From Acidobacteriota bacterium (GTDB lineage: Bacteria > Acidobacteriota > Blastocatellia > RBC074): a stretch of 64,000 nucleotides of DNA. The stretch is taken from the NCBI GenBank assembly GCA_016789605.1, contig JAEUQO010000064.1, forward strand, positions 1 through 64,000, given 5' to 3'. Positions 8,505-19,229 of the stretch are shown piece by piece; the first letter of the stretch is position 1, and every line of letters begins with the position of its first letter. Under the pieces are notes generated by a model that saw only the letters and a list, made by a program, of their open reading frames with translations, did no database searches and had not been told where the DNA came from. The translations under genes were made by a program, and so were the position numbers.

Positions 8505-10337
8505 GTGGGAAACTTTCTGGTCATTGTGCCTTCGCCGACGGCGGCAGCGAATGCCACGCTGTTTCGTACCGCTGTGCAACGGTTCAAGCGGCTGAAAGGT
8601 CGCGCGCCCAGTGCGCAACACGAAACAGCCTGGGCGCAGGTGGCTGCGTTTGCCCGCGAAAACGGCACCGGCGGAAAGTTGGCCCAAGACGCGACAACCG
8701 GCAGTTGGTTGCTGGCGGTCGGTTCGTGGTTTCACGCAGACGGCAGCGCTGCGGGCGCTGAAGCGCATTTGCTGGCACGCGCGTTGACTGTCGGCGCAGA
8801 CCGCCTGGCACAAGAGCTGGAGGGTTTTTTTGTCATTGCGGTTGGCGACGGGCGCTCGCGCAGGATTTCTGTTATCACCGACGTCGTTGGCAGCCGTCAT
8901 TGTTTTTGGCGACAGACAGAGCAGGGAATTGCGCTGGCGACGTCTTCGCTGGTGTTGGCCAGTTTGGGCGCAGCAGAATTTGATCCGCTCAGCGGCGAAG
9001 AATTTTTGCGCACGGGCGTTGTCTTTGAAGATCGCACCTTGTTCCGTGCCGTGCGTAAATTGCCTGCCGCGCAGGTGCTTCAGTTTTCTGATGGCCAGTC
9101 GGTCAGCGCACATCAATACTGGTCACTCAGTCAGCTAGACCCGGAGAAATTTGACCAGCGGTCTGCGGCTCCGGCTTTGCGCGAAGCCTTGCTGGGCAGC
9201 GCGCAAAAGATCGGACGGCTGTTTGCCCGGCCAGTTTGCGACCTGACAGGCGGATACGATTCGCGGGCGGTTGTCGCGGGGTTTTTGGCTGCGAAGCAGG
9301 ATTTTGCCACCACCGTCGCCGGACCAGCCGAGAGCGCCGATGTTCAGGTCGCCGCCGAATTGTCACGGCTGACCGGCAAACCGCATCTGTATTGCGAACC
9401 TGCGCCGGAATTTTCCTTGCCGGATTTGCGCCGCACCCTGGCGCTGACCGACGGTGAATGTGATCTGGTCGCTTATGCGCGCATCCGCGCGTTGCATCAG
9501 ACATTGGCTGAGCAATTTTCCGTCAGCACCAACGGTTCGTTTGGCGAATTAGCGCGCGGTTACTGGTGGGAATTGCTAGGCGCGCAAGTCGGCGCGCGCC
9601 AGCCGCTGGACGCGCGCCAGTTGGCTGCGCAACGGTACGTCGTCGAACCGTGCCACCCGCAGCTTTTTCCTGCCACATCCAATGATGCGTTTGTCGCGCA
9701 TTTAGCCGCCGTGATCGCACGCGCCAACGCTTCCCTGACAGATCAGCCCAATTCCACGCAAATGGACAACGCGTACCTGCAATTGCGTATGCAACGCTGG
9801 CAGGGGCGTCTGGCCAGCAGCACGGATCAACTGTGGCCGTGTTTGTCGCCGTTTATGTTTCGTTCGGTGTTGGAGGTGATGTTGCAAACGCAGGCGCGTG
9901 TGCGGCGACGCAGCTTGCTGGTGCGACAACTGATGCCGTTGTTGCATGCTGGGTTGGCGGCGCATCGGTTGGAACACGGCCATCCGCCATTGCCGTTGAA
10001 CTGGCGCACCTGGCCGCGATTTCTGCCGGCTGTGCCTGTGTTTGCGCGCAAAGTCGCGCGCAAGTTGGGATTGACGACAGTCGGCGCGAATCCGGCGCTG
10101 GCACAAATGTCTTTCTGGCAGCATCCTGAAACCCGCGCAGAAATTCAGGCGCTGCTCGATCCGGCGCAAATGCGTTTAGGCGACTGGTTTGACCCGGCGC
10201 GGTTGCGCGCCTTTTTGGCCGAAGCGCATCCGCCGTCATTTTCCTTTGCCGCGCAAGGGAGTCGGGTGCTGAGTTTGGAATTGACGCTGCGCACCTTGCA
10301 CGAAGAACTGTCCAGCGACGTTGGCGAGTCCGCATGA
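8505..10337 (+). CDS. asparagine synthase-like protein lacking the glutaminase cysteine
   Basis: 610 residues in two parts. The N-terminal half (about 1-200) looks like an Ntn/glutaminase-type fold but begins MGNFLVIV, so the essential Cys2 of AsnB is missing. The C-terminal half is an ATP-pyrophosphatase domain with the PP-loop as DLTGGYDSR (residues 246-254). Such Cys-less relatives usually cannot take ammonia from glutamine and may amidate with free ammonia, form other amides, or do different adenylation chemistry. The start is a GTG one base after the preceding stop, with a poor ribosome binding site, so translation is probably coupled. The next gene overlaps by 4 bases. It is paralogous to the complete AsnB-type protein at 14434. 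Confidence 0.75.
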   Translation: MGNFLVIVPSPTAAANATLFRTAVQRFKRLKGRAPSAQHETAWAQVAAFARENGTGGKLAQDATTGSWLLAVGSWFHADGSAAGAEAHLLARALTVGADRLAQELEGFFVIAVGDGRSRRISVITDVVGSRHCFWRQTEQGIALATSSLVLASLGAAEFDPLSGEEFLRTGVVFEDRTLFRAVRKLPAAQVLQFSDGQSVSAHQYWSLSQLDPEKFDQRSAAPALREALLGSAQKIGRLFARPVCDLTGGYDSRAVVAGFLAAKQDFATTVAGPAESADVQVAAELSRLTGKPHLYCEPAPEFSLPDLRRTLALTDGECDLVAYARIRALHQTLAEQFSVSTNGSFGELARGYWWELLGAQVGARQPLDARQLAAQRYVVEPCHPQLFPATSNDAFVAHLAAVIARANASLTDQPNSTQMDNAYLQLRMQRWQGRLASSTDQLWPCLSPFMFRSVLEVMLQTQARVRRRSLLVRQLMPLLHAGLAAHRLEHGHPPLPLNWRTWPRFLPAVPVFARKVARKLGLTTVGANPALAQMSFWQHPETRAEIQALLDPAQMRLGDWFDPARLRAFLAEAHPPSFSFAAQGSRVLSLELTLRTLHEELSSDVGESA

Positions 10338-11221
10338 ATTTGAGTCAGACCATTTGTTTCCAGTTGGCCAAACGCCAGGTCTTGCGCCGTCAGCCGGGCG
10401 CGGCGGGCGAAAATCCGGCCACGTTTGAAGCGCGCGCTTATCACGATTGGCGCGTGGCCGAATTGCGCACGCAATTCACGCAACACTTTGCCGAGTCAGA
10501 ATTGGCAGGCAAAGATGTGCTGGATTTCGGTTGCGGCAGCGGCACCTTGAGCGTGCTGGCCGCCGAAGCCGGCGCGCGCAGCGTCATCGGCATTGATTTG
10601 AATGACGATTTGATTGGTCAGGCCCAGGCGTTTGCCGAGACGCGCAAACTGAAAACGCCGCTGCGATTTGTCGCCGCGCAAAACGCCCGCACCCTGGATT
10701 TGCCTGATGCGTCAGTGGATTTGCTTCTATGTTTTGATGTGCTGGAACACGTGCTGGCGTATGACGCGATCATTCCCGAATGGCGGCGCGTTTTGCGTCC
10801 GGGCGGCGAAATTTTCATCTGGTGGGTGCCGTGGTTGCATCCGTATGGTCATCACCTCGAAAGCCTGGTGCCGCTGCCGTGGGCGCACGTGTTTTTTTCT
10901 GAGCGCACATTGCTGAATGTCTGTGCGCGTGTGTATGACTTGCCCGAATTCAAACCGCGCTGGTGGGATTTGGACGAACACGGGCGGAAAAAGCCGAACA
11001 AATGGCGACAGCTCGATCAATTGCCGGATTTGAACCGGCTGACCATCGCGCAATTTGAACGGCTTTGCCAACACACCGGATTGCAGATTGCACGGCGCGC
11101 ACTGTATGGCTTTGGCGGTTCGCGCCTGGGACGGTTGACGCGCGGCCTGACGCGGCTGCCCTGGTTGCGCGAATATTTCTGTTCACGCGTGATTTATCGC
11201 TTGCGAAAGGCTGCGCCATGA
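10334..11221 (+). CDS. SAM-dependent class I methyltransferase
   Basis: 295 residues. Motif I for SAM binding is [11 protein letters not shown] (about 62-72), the acidic end of strand 2 is IGIDLN, and motif post-II/III is seen in [11 protein letters not shown] and [12 protein letters not shown]. It belongs to the Methyltransf_11/UbiG-like group. The tail region ([14 protein letters not shown]) is typical of methyltransferases in polysaccharide clusters. Start ATG overlaps the stop of the asparagine-synthase-like gene and its own stop overlaps the next ATG, so three genes are translationally linked. A sugar or lipid intermediate of the surface polysaccharide is the likely acceptor, by context only. 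Confidence 0.85.
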   Translation: MNLSQTICFQLAKRQVLRRQPGAAGENPATFEARAYHDWRVAELRTQFTQHFAESELAGKDVLDFGCGSGTLSVLAAEAGARSVIGIDLNDDLIGQAQAFAETRKLKTPLRFVAAQNARTLDLPDASVDLLLCFDVLEHVLAYDAIIPEWRRVLRPGGEIFIWWVPWLHPYGHHLESLVPLPWAHVFFSERTLLNVCARVYDLPEFKPRWWDLDEHGRKKPNKWRQLDQLPDLNRLTIAQFERLCQHTGLQIARRALYGFGGSRLGRLTRGLTRLPWLREYFCSRVIYRLRKAAP

Positions 11222-12366
11222 GCGCGCGGCCTTTGAAAATTCTGCACGTGCTGGATTCGCTGGCGGTCGGCGGGCTGGAACGCGTCGTGCTGGAGGTCGC
11301 CAACGGATTGGACTGCGCGGAGTTTCAGCAAACGGTTTGTTGTTTGTCGCGCGCGGGAGCGCTGGCCGCGCAATTGCGCCCGGAAGTTCGTTGTCTGGAT
11401 TTGGGCAAAGGCGCACAGGCCGATCGGTTGATGCCATTGAAACTGGCGCGCGTGTTTCGTCAGGAACAGCCAGACGTCATTCACACGCAAAGCTGGTCTG
11501 GCGTGGACGCTGCCTTGGCCAGAATTTTCGTGCGCCCGCCGCGTTTGGTGCACAGCGAACACGGACGCCACGTGCCGTATTTGCAGCAACAACCCTGGGT
11601 GCGTCAGCGTGCGCGGCGCTGGTTGTATGAACAAGCGGATGCTGTGTTTGCCGTGTCTGACGAAGTGCGCGCCTATTACTGCTGCCAAACCGGATTTCCC
11701 GCCGCGCGCATGCAGGTTATTGCGAACGGCGTTGACGTGCGGCGAATTGCCGCGCCTGACAAATCCGGCGTGCGCCGGGAGTGGGGCATCGCCGACAACG
11801 ATTTTGTGATTGGCACGGTGGCGCGGTTTGACGCCACCAAAGATTTGTTCACGTTGGCGCGGGCATTTGCGCTTTTGCGGGCCAACCATCCGCAAGCTTC
11901 GTTGAAATTGTTGCTGGTCGGCGACGGCGCTGAACGTCCGTTGCTCGAAGCGTTTGCCGCCGAGCACGGATTACAGTCAGCAGTTATTTTTACCGGAATG
12001 CAAGCAGAAGTTCCGCGTTTGCTCGGCGCGCTGGATGTTTTCGCGTTGTCTTCTGTGTCTGAAGGGATGCCGTTGACCGTGCTTGAAGCGATGGCGGCGG
12101 GGTTGCCGGTTGTGGCGACCAATGTCGGCGCGCTGCCAGAGTTGGTTGTCGAAGGGCAAACCGGTTGGCTGATGCCGCCACAACAGCCCGCCGCGTTGGC
12201 CGAAGCGTTGGCCCGATTTGTCACACAACCGGCCTTGGGCGTAGAGTTTGGCGCGGCTGGACGTCAGCGCGTTGCGCGCCAGTTCAGTCTCGACGCAATG
12301 TTGCAACGATATGCCGACCTGTATCGAACCGTACACAAAGAGAAGGGAAGGAGTCAGAGGACGTGA
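11218..12366 (+). CDS. glycosyltransferase family 4
   Basis: 382 residues with a GT-B fold of the GT4 family. The N-terminal domain opens with [16 protein letters not shown], the usual GGAE-like acceptor loop. The C-terminal domain has the retaining-transferase EX7E motif as [21 protein letters not shown] longer open frame exists upstream, but ATG at 11218 gives the classical N-terminus and the 4-base overlap seen throughout this operon. It probably transfers a sugar from a nucleotide donor at the cytoplasmic membrane face during polysaccharide assembly. Confidence 0.88.
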   Translation: MSARPLKILHVLDSLAVGGLERVVLEVANGLDCAEFQQTVCCLSRAGALAAQLRPEVRCLDLGKGAQADRLMPLKLARVFRQEQPDVIHTQSWSGVDAALARIFVRPPRLVHSEHGRHVPYLQQQPWVRQRARRWLYEQADAVFAVSDEVRAYYCCQTGFPAARMQVIANGVDVRRIAAPDKSGVRREWGIADNDFVIGTVARFDATKDLFTLARAFALLRANHPQASLKLLLVGDGAERPLLEAFAAEHGLQSAVIFTGMQAEVPRLLGALDVFALSSVSEGMPLTVLEAMAAGLPVVATNVGALPELVVEGQTGWLMPPQQPAALAEALARFVTQPALGVEFGAAGRQRVARQFSLDAMLQRYADLYRTVHKEKGRSQRT

Positions 12367-12938
12367 GAATTACCCGGGTCTATACCAAAACCGGTGACGC
12401 AGGCGAAACCTCATTGGTGGATGGCAGCCGCGTCAGCAAAGCCCACGAACGCGTAGCCGCCTATGGCGATGTAGATGAATTGAATTCCTTGTTGGGGTTG
12501 GCTCGCGTGGGGCTGCCCGATGCGCAATTGGATGAAGCGCTCGGCAAAATCCAGAATGAGCTGTTTATTGTCGGCGCAGACCTGGCCAGCCCGTTGACGA
12601 TTCAAGTGCCGCGCGTGGACGAAACGCACATCGCTGAATTAGAGCAATTGATTGACAGCTTGCTGGAAGAGCTGGAACCGCTGCGCGAATTCATTTTGCC
12701 GGGCGGCACGCAATTGGGCGCTTCATTGCATCTGGCGCGCACGGTTGCGCGGCGCGCTGAGCGTTCGATTGTGACATTGGCGGCGCGCGAAGAGATCAAC
12801 GAGCAAGCGCTGATTTATTTGAATCGGTTGTCGGATTTGCTGTTTGTGATGGCGCGCGTGGCCAATCAGCGCGCCGGAGTGCGGGAACAAGCTGCCAATT
12901 TCAGCCAGCGAGGGAAAAAAGACAGCGCGGCGCAATAA
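12363..12938 (+). CDS. pduO: PduO-type ATP:cob(I)alamin adenosyltransferase
   Basis: 191 residues converting cob(I)alamin and ATP to adenosylcobalamin in the cytoplasm. The family motifs are clear: [14 protein letters not shown] at the N-terminus, [15 protein letters not shown], and the ATP/B12-binding [13 protein letters not shown] helix. The start is GTG at 12363, overlapping the glycosyltransferase stop, with AGGAG nine bases upstream. Its usual client, methylmalonyl-CoA mutase, is not in the window, but meaB and methylmalonyl-CoA epimerase lie 6 kb downstream. Its insertion inside a polysaccharide operon with a 4-base overlap is odd. Confidence 0.92.
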   Translation: MRITRVYTKTGDAGETSLVDGSRVSKAHERVAAYGDVDELNSLLGLARVGLPDAQLDEALGKIQNELFIVGADLASPLTIQVPRVDETHIAELEQLIDSLLEELEPLREFILPGGTQLGASLHLARTVARRAERSIVTLAAREEINEQALIYLNRLSDLLFVMARVANQRAGVREQAANFSQRGKKDSAAQ

Positions 12939-12960
12939 TCCCGCGCCAAGAAGCTGAGTC

Positions 12961-14247
12961 ATGCGTCAACTTTTCGTCTTCGCCGCCATCATCCTGCTTG
13001 TGCCGCTGGCATTTTTTGCGCCGTTTACGGGGCTGGTCAGTTATGTGTGGATTGCTTATGTGCGACCGCACGAATGGGCGTATATGCCGAGCGCCCAGCT
13101 TTCGCTGGCGGTGGCTGTCGCGACGTTGCTTGGCTATGCGATCTTTGAATTGACGCGCCGTGCGCCGCAATTGCTGCCCAACGGATTGTTTTTGCTGTTG
13201 TGGGCGCAGTTGGCGCTGGCTTCGTATCTGGCGCAAGCGCCCGCGCTGGCGCAAGGCAAACTGATCGAATTCAGCAAAACGTTTTTGATTGCGTTGCTGA
13301 TGACGGCGATGGTGGATTCGGAAAAGCGCGCGCGCTGGTTGTTGCTCGGCACGGTGCTTTCGATCGGCTTTCTGGCGTTTCGCTCAAACATCGGCATCCT
13401 TTTGACGCTGGGGCAAACGCGCATTTACGGGCCGGGTGGCGCCTTTGAAGACAACAACGATTACGCCTTGTTGCTGAATCTGGCCGCGCCGCTGGCGTTT
13501 GTCGTCGGACGTCGGGAAAGCAATCGTACGTTGCGTTGGGTCTGTTACGCTTTGTCGGGGATGATGCTGATCACGGTGCTGTTCACGCTTTCGCGCGGTG
13601 GCTTTTTGGGGATGTGCGCCGTGCTGATCGGGCTGGCGTTGAAATCGCGGTTCAAGGTGATCGGTCTGGTCGCCGTTTTGCTGATTGGTTCGGTGACATT
13701 TGTGTTTTTGCCGACGACGGTGGTCGAACGCGTGGGCACAATTACGACCGCGTCAGAAACGGACGAATCAGCCAAAATGCGGTTTACGTCCTGGCGCGTG
13801 TGTTTGCAGATCATGCAGGACCACCCGTTTTTTGGCGTCGGGCCGCGCAACATGCTCGAAGTCTTTGACCGTTATCTGCAAACCGAAAACGTGCGCGTGG
13901 CGCACAATTCGTTTTTGCAAATGGCGGTTGACGGTGGAGTTCCGGCATTGCTGTTGTTTCTAGGCTTGATCTGCGGAAGTCTGTTACGATTGCGCGCCGC
14001 GCGGCGCATTTTGCATGTGCGAGCGCCTGATTCCCGGCTGATCACCTATGCGCACGGGATGGAAGTCGCCATCTGGGCCTATTTCGTTTCAGGCAACTTC
14101 CTAAGCCGTCACGATCTGGAATTGCTCTATGAAATTTGCGCGTTGGCGACCAGCTTTCGGCTGATGGCGAGGGATTTGGAACGCGAAGCGGAAACGCAAA
14201 ACCTGCTGACTGAACAAACGCGCGGTCTTAGCCCCGAACCCGCATGA
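12961..14247 (+). CDS. O-antigen ligase/polymerase family protein (exosortase-A-associated type)
   Basis: 428 residues with about 11 membrane helices. The opening segment (residues 1-40, containing [12 protein letters not shown]) matches the DUF5935/exosortase-A-associated O-glycosylation ligase type. The large periplasmic loop and following helix carry the Wzy_C signature FFGVGPRNM, then [19 protein letters not shown]. Enzymes of this kind transfer or polymerise undecaprenyl-linked glycans at the periplasmic face. It starts 22 bases after the adenosyltransferase. Which of ligase or polymerase it is cannot be told from sequence. Confidence 0.8.
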   Translation: MRQLFVFAAIILLVPLAFFAPFTGLVSYVWIAYVRPHEWAYMPSAQLSLAVAVATLLGYAIFELTRRAPQLLPNGLFLLLWAQLALASYLAQAPALAQGKLIEFSKTFLIALLMTAMVDSEKRARWLLLGTVLSIGFLAFRSNIGILLTLGQTRIYGPGGAFEDNNDYALLLNLAAPLAFVVGRRESNRTLRWVCYALSGMMLITVLFTLSRGGFLGMCAVLIGLALKSRFKVIGLVAVLLIGSVTFVFLPTTVVERVGTITTASETDESAKMRFTSWRVCLQIMQDHPFFGVGPRNMLEVFDRYLQTENVRVAHNSFLQMAVDGGVPALLLFLGLICGSLLRLRAARRILHVRAPDSRLITYAHGMEVAIWAYFVSGNFLSRHDLELLYEICALATSFRLMARDLEREAETQNLLTEQTRGLSPEPA

Positions 14248-14433
14248 GGGGCCTGGCCGCAGTTCCTGCGGCAACTCGGACTGCCAAACTGCCAAACAAT
14301 TGATGATTAACGGCTGGTTGATGACCTGAGACACGACCAAGCCGACGACCAAAAAATAACAAGCCAGAAATCGAAACCTTGCGCGGACACTCGGTTTCTC
14401 AGCATTGTCCTTCCTCAGAGTTGTTGCCCCTGT

Positions 14434-16317
14434 ATGTGTGGAATCACTGGTGTCTTTCATTTTGCGAATGACGAGCCAGTCAGCGGTGAAGTGTTGCGTC
14501 AGATGACTGACGTGATCGCGCACCGCGGACCGGACGGTAACGGCTATTTTCTGACGGATCAGGTCGGGTTGGGGCATCGTCGGCTGGCGATCATTGATGT
14601 TGAAGGCGGTCAGCAGCCGCAATTCAACGAAGATGGTTCTGTCGCGATTGTTTTCAACGGTGAGGTTTACAACTACCTGGAACTGACGCATATGCTGGAA
14701 GAGCGCGGCCATATCTTGCAAACGCGCTCTGATACCGAAGTCATTGTTCACCTATACGAAGAGCTGGGCGAAACCTGCGTGACGATGTTGCGCGGGATGT
14801 TCGCTTTTGCCGTCTGGGACGAGCAAAAACAAACCTTGTTGCTGGCGCGCGACCGTGTCGGCAAAAAGCCGCTTTACTATGCCGAAGTCGACGGGCGGTT
14901 GCTGTTCGGTTCGGAACTGAAAGCGCTGCTCGAACATCCTGCCATCACGCGCGAGCTGGATTGGGAAGCCGTCGCGGACTATTTCACCTATCAATATATT
15001 CCCGCGCCCAAAACGATTTTTCGCCAAATTCGCAAATTGCGCGCCGGGCATTACCTGGTGGTGACGCCCAACGGCGCGCACGAACGCGAATACTGGGACA
15101 TAGATTTCAGCTATACCGAAGAGCGCCGCGAAGAAGAATGGTGCGCGCTGTTGCGCGATGCGTTTTGCAGCGCGGTGGATATGCGGCTGATGAGCGATGT
15201 GCCGCTCGGCGCATTTTTGTCTGGCGGCGTTGATTCGTCAGCGGTGGTCGCGATGATGAGCGCCATTACCGAACAACCCGTCATCACGACGACGGCTGGA
15301 TTCACCGCAGAGCAATACAGCGAAACCGAAGAAGCGCAGGCATTTGCCGAATTGCTGGGGACGGAACATCACGAATGCGTGATTTCACCTGAGGCGGTAA
15401 AAATCGCCGAAACGCTGGCCTGGCATTTTGACGAACCGTTTGCCGATGCGTCGGCCATTCCGACGTATTACCTGTCACGGGCGGCGCGCCAATTCGTGAC
15501 GGTGGCGTTATCGGGCGATGGCGGCGACGAAAATTTTGTCGGCTATCGGCGCTACAGATTTGATGCGCTCGAAAACCGCGTGCGCGGCATTGCGCCCAGC
15601 GCCGTACGGCGTCCGTTGTTTGGCGCACTGGCGGCGGTCTATCCCAAAGGCGATTGGTTGCCGCAACCGCTGCGCGCCAAAACGACCTTTCGCAATTTGT
15701 CGTTTGACCCGGCGCGCGCATATTTCAATTCGGTGTATGGCGCGCTGGCCAATCAACGCGATAGTTTGTTGGGCCGAGACCTGCAAGAAGAATTGCGCGG
15801 GTACGATCCGTTTGCGTTGTTTGCCGCGCACTATCAACGCGCGCGAACAGACGACCCGATTGCGCGCGCCCAATATGTGGACATCAAAACCTATCTGACC
15901 GATGACATCCTGACCAAGGTGGATCGCGCCAGCATGGCTGTTTCGCTGGAAGTGCGCTGCCCGTTGCTCGATCACAAATTGATGGGATTGGCGGCGCACA
16001 TTCCTTCAGCGCTGAAATTGCGCGGGCGAGAAGGGAAGTACATTTTCAAACGCGCGCTGCGCAGCTTGTTGCCGCCCGAAGTCCTGGCGCGTCGCAAACA
16101 GGGGTTTGTCGTGCCGTTGGCTGAATGGCTGCGCGGAGATTTGTACGATTTGGCCAACAGTTTGTTGTTCGACCCCGAAGCGCACGATGGCTTGCTGGAT
16201 CGCGCGGGCGTCGCCAAATTGTGGAAACAGCATCAGTCTGGTTTGCGCGATCAAACGCGACCGTTGTGGGCTATTCTGATGTTTCGCTTGTGGCAACGGA
16301 ATTTCGCTCGCCGATGA
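14434..16317 (+). CDS. asnB: asparagine synthase (glutamine-hydrolysing) family amidotransferase
   Basis: 627 residues with a complete class II glutaminase domain (Cys2 in MCGITG, RGPDG at 31-35, FNGEVYN, SDTE) and an ATP-pyrophosphatase domain with SGGVDSS at 263-269 and LSGDGGDE. Length and the segment [16 protein letters not shown] match the XrtA/exosortase-A-associated amidotransferase branch, which is encoded in polysaccharide clusters and probably amidates a sugar carboxylate rather than making free asparagine. The 186-base gap before it is the largest in the cluster, so it may have its own promoter. The following glycosyltransferase overlaps it by 4 bases. Confidence 0.88.
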   Translation: MCGITGVFHFANDEPVSGEVLRQMTDVIAHRGPDGNGYFLTDQVGLGHRRLAIIDVEGGQQPQFNEDGSVAIVFNGEVYNYLELTHMLEERGHILQTRSDTEVIVHLYEELGETCVTMLRGMFAFAVWDEQKQTLLLARDRVGKKPLYYAEVDGRLLFGSELKALLEHPAITRELDWEAVADYFTYQYIPAPKTIFRQIRKLRAGHYLVVTPNGAHEREYWDIDFSYTEERREEEWCALLRDAFCSAVDMRLMSDVPLGAFLSGGVDSSAVVAMMSAITEQPVITTTAGFTAEQYSETEEAQAFAELLGTEHHECVISPEAVKIAETLAWHFDEPFADASAIPTYYLSRAARQFVTVALSGDGGDENFVGYRRYRFDALENRVRGIAPSAVRRPLFGALAAVYPKGDWLPQPLRAKTTFRNLSFDPARAYFNSVYGALANQRDSLLGRDLQEELRGYDPFALFAAHYQRARTDDPIARAQYVDIKTYLTDDILTKVDRASMAVSLEVRCPLLDHKLMGLAAHIPSALKLRGREGKYIFKRALRSLLPPEVLARRKQGFVVPLAEWLRGDLYDLANSLLFDPEAHDGLLDRAGVAKLWKQHQSGLRDQTRPLWAILMFRLWQRNFARR

Positions 16318-17534
16318 ACCTGCTGGTTTTTACTACGCTCTGGCCGAATGCGGAACAACCGCATTTTGGTTTGTTTGTGCGACATCGGATTGCCGCGCTG
16401 GCGCGGCAATCCGATGTCAATGTACGCGTTGTTGCTCCCGTCCCGTATTTTCCCAAAACATTACAGGCCCGGTTTCTGCCCGCTTCCTGGCGACGCGCGG
16501 CGCGCATGCCCGCGCGCGAACTCGTCACCGGTTTTGACACGTACCATCCGCGCTTTTTCAATCCGCCCAAAGTCGGCATGCGGTTTTATGGTCGCTGGAT
16601 GGCGCAGGGCGCCGAAGCCTTGTTGCGACGGATTCACCTCGAATGGCCGATTGACGTGCTGGATGCGCATTATGCCTATCCCGACGGCGAAGCGGCGACG
16701 TTGCTCGGCGCGCGCTTGGGAATTCCGGTCGTGGTGACGGCACGTGGCACCGACATTAACTTGTTCGCGCAACTGCCGCACATTCGCCCGCGACTGGCGG
16801 CGACATTACAGCGGGCCGCGAGAGTGATTGCCGTCAGTCAGGCGTTGCAAGAACGAATGCTGGCGCTGGGCGTCTCAAAAGAAAAAATCGCCGTGATCGG
16901 TAACGGCGTTGACCGCACGGTGTTTTTTCCGCGAGCGCGTGACGAAGCGCGACAAAATCTCGGCCTGAACTTGCCGGATCGGATGTTGCTGACGGTGGCT
17001 TCGCTTGTGTCGCTGAAGCGGATTGACCGGTTGATTGATGCGCTGGCGCAATTGCCGCCTGAACTGGATGGCCGGAAAACCAGATTGTTCGTCTTGGGTG
17101 AAGGGCCGCTGCGGCCAGCGCTGACCGCACAAATTTCGCGGCTGAATTTGCAGGACCGCGTTGTGTTGCTGGGGGCACGGCCACAAGCGGAATTGGCGGA
17201 TTGGTATGCCGCCGCCGATCTGTTTTGTCTGGCCAGCGAACGCGAAGGCTGCCCCAATGTTGTGCTGGAAGCGTTGGCTTGCGGCTTGCCGGTGATTGCG
17301 GCGGATGTCGGCGGCGTGCGGGAACTGGTGCCAACTCCCGCGTGTGGGCGTGTGCTGACGGAACCGACAGCCGCTAACTTTGCCGTGGAAATCGCCGCAG
17401 CACTCCAGGCGAACTGGTCACGCACGGCGATGGCGACGTGCGCAGGCGTATGTTCGTGGGATGACGTGGCACAGGAAGTTTTACGATATTACGAAATTGG
17501 CGGTCTTATCCGGCGTCCGCCGTGCGCGCGGTAA
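16314..17534 (+). CDS. glycosyltransferase family 4
   Basis: 406 residues of GT-B fold. The N-terminus ([19 protein letters not shown], then HRIAAL) is the type found in exosortase-A-linked GT4 enzymes. The second domain has the EX7E motif in [19 protein letters not shown] and a nucleotide-sugar loop VIGNGVD. ATG at 16314 overlaps the AsnB stop; the longer upstream frame is a shadow. The last 29 bases overlap the convergent DUF4126 gene. Likely the final sugar-adding step encoded in this operon; donor and acceptor are unknown. Confidence 0.88.
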   Translation: MNLLVFTTLWPNAEQPHFGLFVRHRIAALARQSDVNVRVVAPVPYFPKTLQARFLPASWRRAARMPARELVTGFDTYHPRFFNPPKVGMRFYGRWMAQGAEALLRRIHLEWPIDVLDAHYAYPDGEAATLLGARLGIPVVVTARGTDINLFAQLPHIRPRLAATLQRAARVIAVSQALQERMLALGVSKEKIAVIGNGVDRTVFFPRARDEARQNLGLNLPDRMLLTVASLVSLKRIDRLIDALAQLPPELDGRKTRLFVLGEGPLRPALTAQISRLNLQDRVVLLGARPQAELADWYAAADLFCLASEREGCPNVVLEALACGLPVIAADVGGVRELVPTPACGRVLTEPTAANFAVEIAAALQANWSRTAMATCAGVCSWDDVAQEVLRYYEIGGLIRRPPCAR

Positions 17535-18120
17535 AGGCGCGCAGTCGCGCAAGCAAACGGCGCAAGGCGCGGATGACTTTGGGGGCCAGCCAGATCAGCA
17601 GCACCAAAAAGATGATGACCACGACCAAAATGGCGACGGGAAAAAACACCATCAACACCGTTGAGCCAAAGGCGAGCACGTCTTCGAGCAGGCTGAGCGT
17701 GATGTTGGAAAACGGTTCAGGGCTGGTGTTGGCCGCCAGACGAGTCGCGGCTTTGGCTCCGTGCGAACCCAGCGCGATGCTGCCGCCGATGATCATGGCG
17801 GCGGTTTTGACCGCCGGATCAAAATCGGCAAAGGCGGTTGCCGCCAAAATTGCGCCCGCAGGCACACGAATGAAGGTATGCAGCGCGTCCCAGACTGAAT
17901 CCACGGCCGGGATTTTGTCGGCGATGAATTCCACCAGATACAGTCCTGCGGCCAGTCCAATAACCCACCAGTTGCCAAGGATGCCCAGTTCGCCGGGAAG
18001 CTTGACCAGTTGGTAACGTTGCAGCAATCCGAGCGTAACGACGGTGGCATAAAGATTTATGCCTGAAAGCCAGGCTGAGCCAGCGGCAGTACTGACGGTG
18101 GTAATCCAATCTGCGGTCAT
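17506..18120 (-). CDS. DUF4126 family membrane protein
   Basis: 204 residues with about six membrane helices. GSAWLSGINLYATVVTLGLLQR at the start, the DALHTFIRVPAGAILA region and GGSIALGSHGAKAATRLAAN in the middle are characteristic of DUF4126. The C-terminal tail is Arg-rich and probably cytoplasmic. ATG at 18120 is placed behind AAGGAAGG. The family has no established function. It faces away from meaB (141-base shared upstream region) and its 3' end overlaps the plus-strand glycosyltransferase by 29 bases. Confidence 0.82.
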   Translation of the reverse strand: MTADWITTVSTAAGSAWLSGINLYATVVTLGLLQRYQLVKLPGELGILGNWWVIGLAAGLYLVEFIADKIPAVDSVWDALHTFIRVPAGAILAATAFADFDPAVKTAAMIIGGSIALGSHGAKAATRLAANTSPEPFSNITLSLLEDVLAFGSTVLMVFFPVAILVVVIIFLVLLIWLAPKVIRALRRLLARLRAFTARTADAG

Positions 18121-18260
18121 AAACGCCTTCCTTTCGTGGGGTGAGTTTTGCGGCGTGATTATAGCGATTGCGGCGTAAATTGATAGGTGGCAATTGCCGG
18201 GAATTGCGGGTATAGTTACCGGCCTGCTGCGTACATCTGTTCCCCGAATGTGATCTGCTG

Positions 18261-19229
18261 ATGACCGCTTCTTTCGTTGCACGAATTCTGGCCCGTGACC
18301 TGCGCGCGGTAGCACGCGCGATCTCCAAAATCGAAAATGACGCGTCTGATGCCAGCGACATTCTGAAAGCCTTGTTTCCGCACACCGGACGTGGGCTGAC
18401 CATCGGCATCACCGGCGCACCAGGAGCGGGCAAATCTTCTCTGGTAGACAAGCTGGCGGCGTATTACCGCACGCTGGAGAAAACCGTCGGCATCATCGCC
18501 GTGGATCCGTCCAGTCCGTTTTCGGGCGGTGCAATACTGGGAGACCGCATTCGTATGCAGGCGCTGGCCAATGACCCGCACGTCTTTATCCGTTCGATGG
18601 CGACGCGCGGCAATTTGGGCGGGTTGGCGCGTGCGACGGTTGATGTGGTTGCCGTTTTGGATGCTGCTGGCTACGATAGAACGCTGGTCGAAACCGTCGG
18701 CGTCGGACAAGACGAAGTAGACATTGTCAAAACTGCGGATGTTTCGATTGTGGTGCTGGTGCCGGGCATGGGCGACGACATCCAGGCGATCAAGGCCGGG
18801 ATCATGGAAATCGGCGATATTTTCGTGATCAACAAAGCCGAGCGTGATGGCGTCGAACGTACCGAACGCGAATTGATCACCTTGCTGGAAATGTCCGAAC
18901 GCAGTGATGGCTGGCGTCCTCCGATTGTGCGCACCGTCGCCACCCAGAACAAAGGTATTGCCGAATTTGTAGCTGCGATTGAACAATACGCGGCGTTTCG
19001 CCAGCAACAAACGGCCTCACTCGTTCGCCGCGCCAGCATCGCCGAAAATCGTCTGGTCGAATCTTTACGCGAACGGCTCTTGCGGCGCGTGCTCCACGAA
19101 GCGTTTGCCCCCGGACAATTACACGAACTCGCAATGGCAGTGGCGGCCCGGCAGCGCGACCCGTATTCCATCGTCGAAGACGTTGTGAGTCGCGTTCACA
19201 TTGCCAAAAGCGAAGAGCAGGAACACTGA
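18261..19229 (+). CDS. meaB: methylmalonyl-CoA mutase-associated GTPase MeaB (ArgK family)
   Basis: 322 residues of a G3E-class P-loop GTPase. Walker A is GAPGAGKSS (52-60). VDPSSPFSGGAILGDRIRM is the MeaB switch segment, and VETVGVGQDEVD and NKAERDG supply the G3 and base-recognition elements. MeaB protects and reloads adenosylcobalamin-dependent methylmalonyl-CoA mutase. The stop is directly followed by the epimerase start, and a cobalamin adenosyltransferase is encoded upstream, so the three support propionate/methylmalonyl metabolism. The mutase itself is not in the window. Confidence 0.93.
   Translation: MTASFVARILARDLRAVARAISKIENDASDASDILKALFPHTGRGLTIGITGAPGAGKSSLVDKLAAYYRTLEKTVGIIAVDPSSPFSGGAILGDRIRMQALANDPHVFIRSMATRGNLGGLARATVDVVAVLDAAGYDRTLVETVGVGQDEVDIVKTADVSIVVLVPGMGDDIQAIKAGIMEIGDIFVINKAERDGVERTERELITLLEMSERSDGWRPPIVRTVATQNKGIAEFVAAIEQYAAFRQQQTASLVRRASIAENRLVESLRERLLRRVLHEAFAPGQLHELAMAVAARQRDPYSIVEDVVSRVHIAKSEEQEH

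Noticed and set aside
12300-12363. Possible cobalamin riboswitch for the adenosyltransferase
   Set aside because: The upstream bases are coding sequence of the GT4 gene, with only a 4-base overlap, so there is no room for one.
14256-14272. GCCGCAG/CTGCGGC hairpin after the ligase gene
   Set aside because: Only seven pairs and no T tract; too common in such GC-rich DNA to call a terminator.
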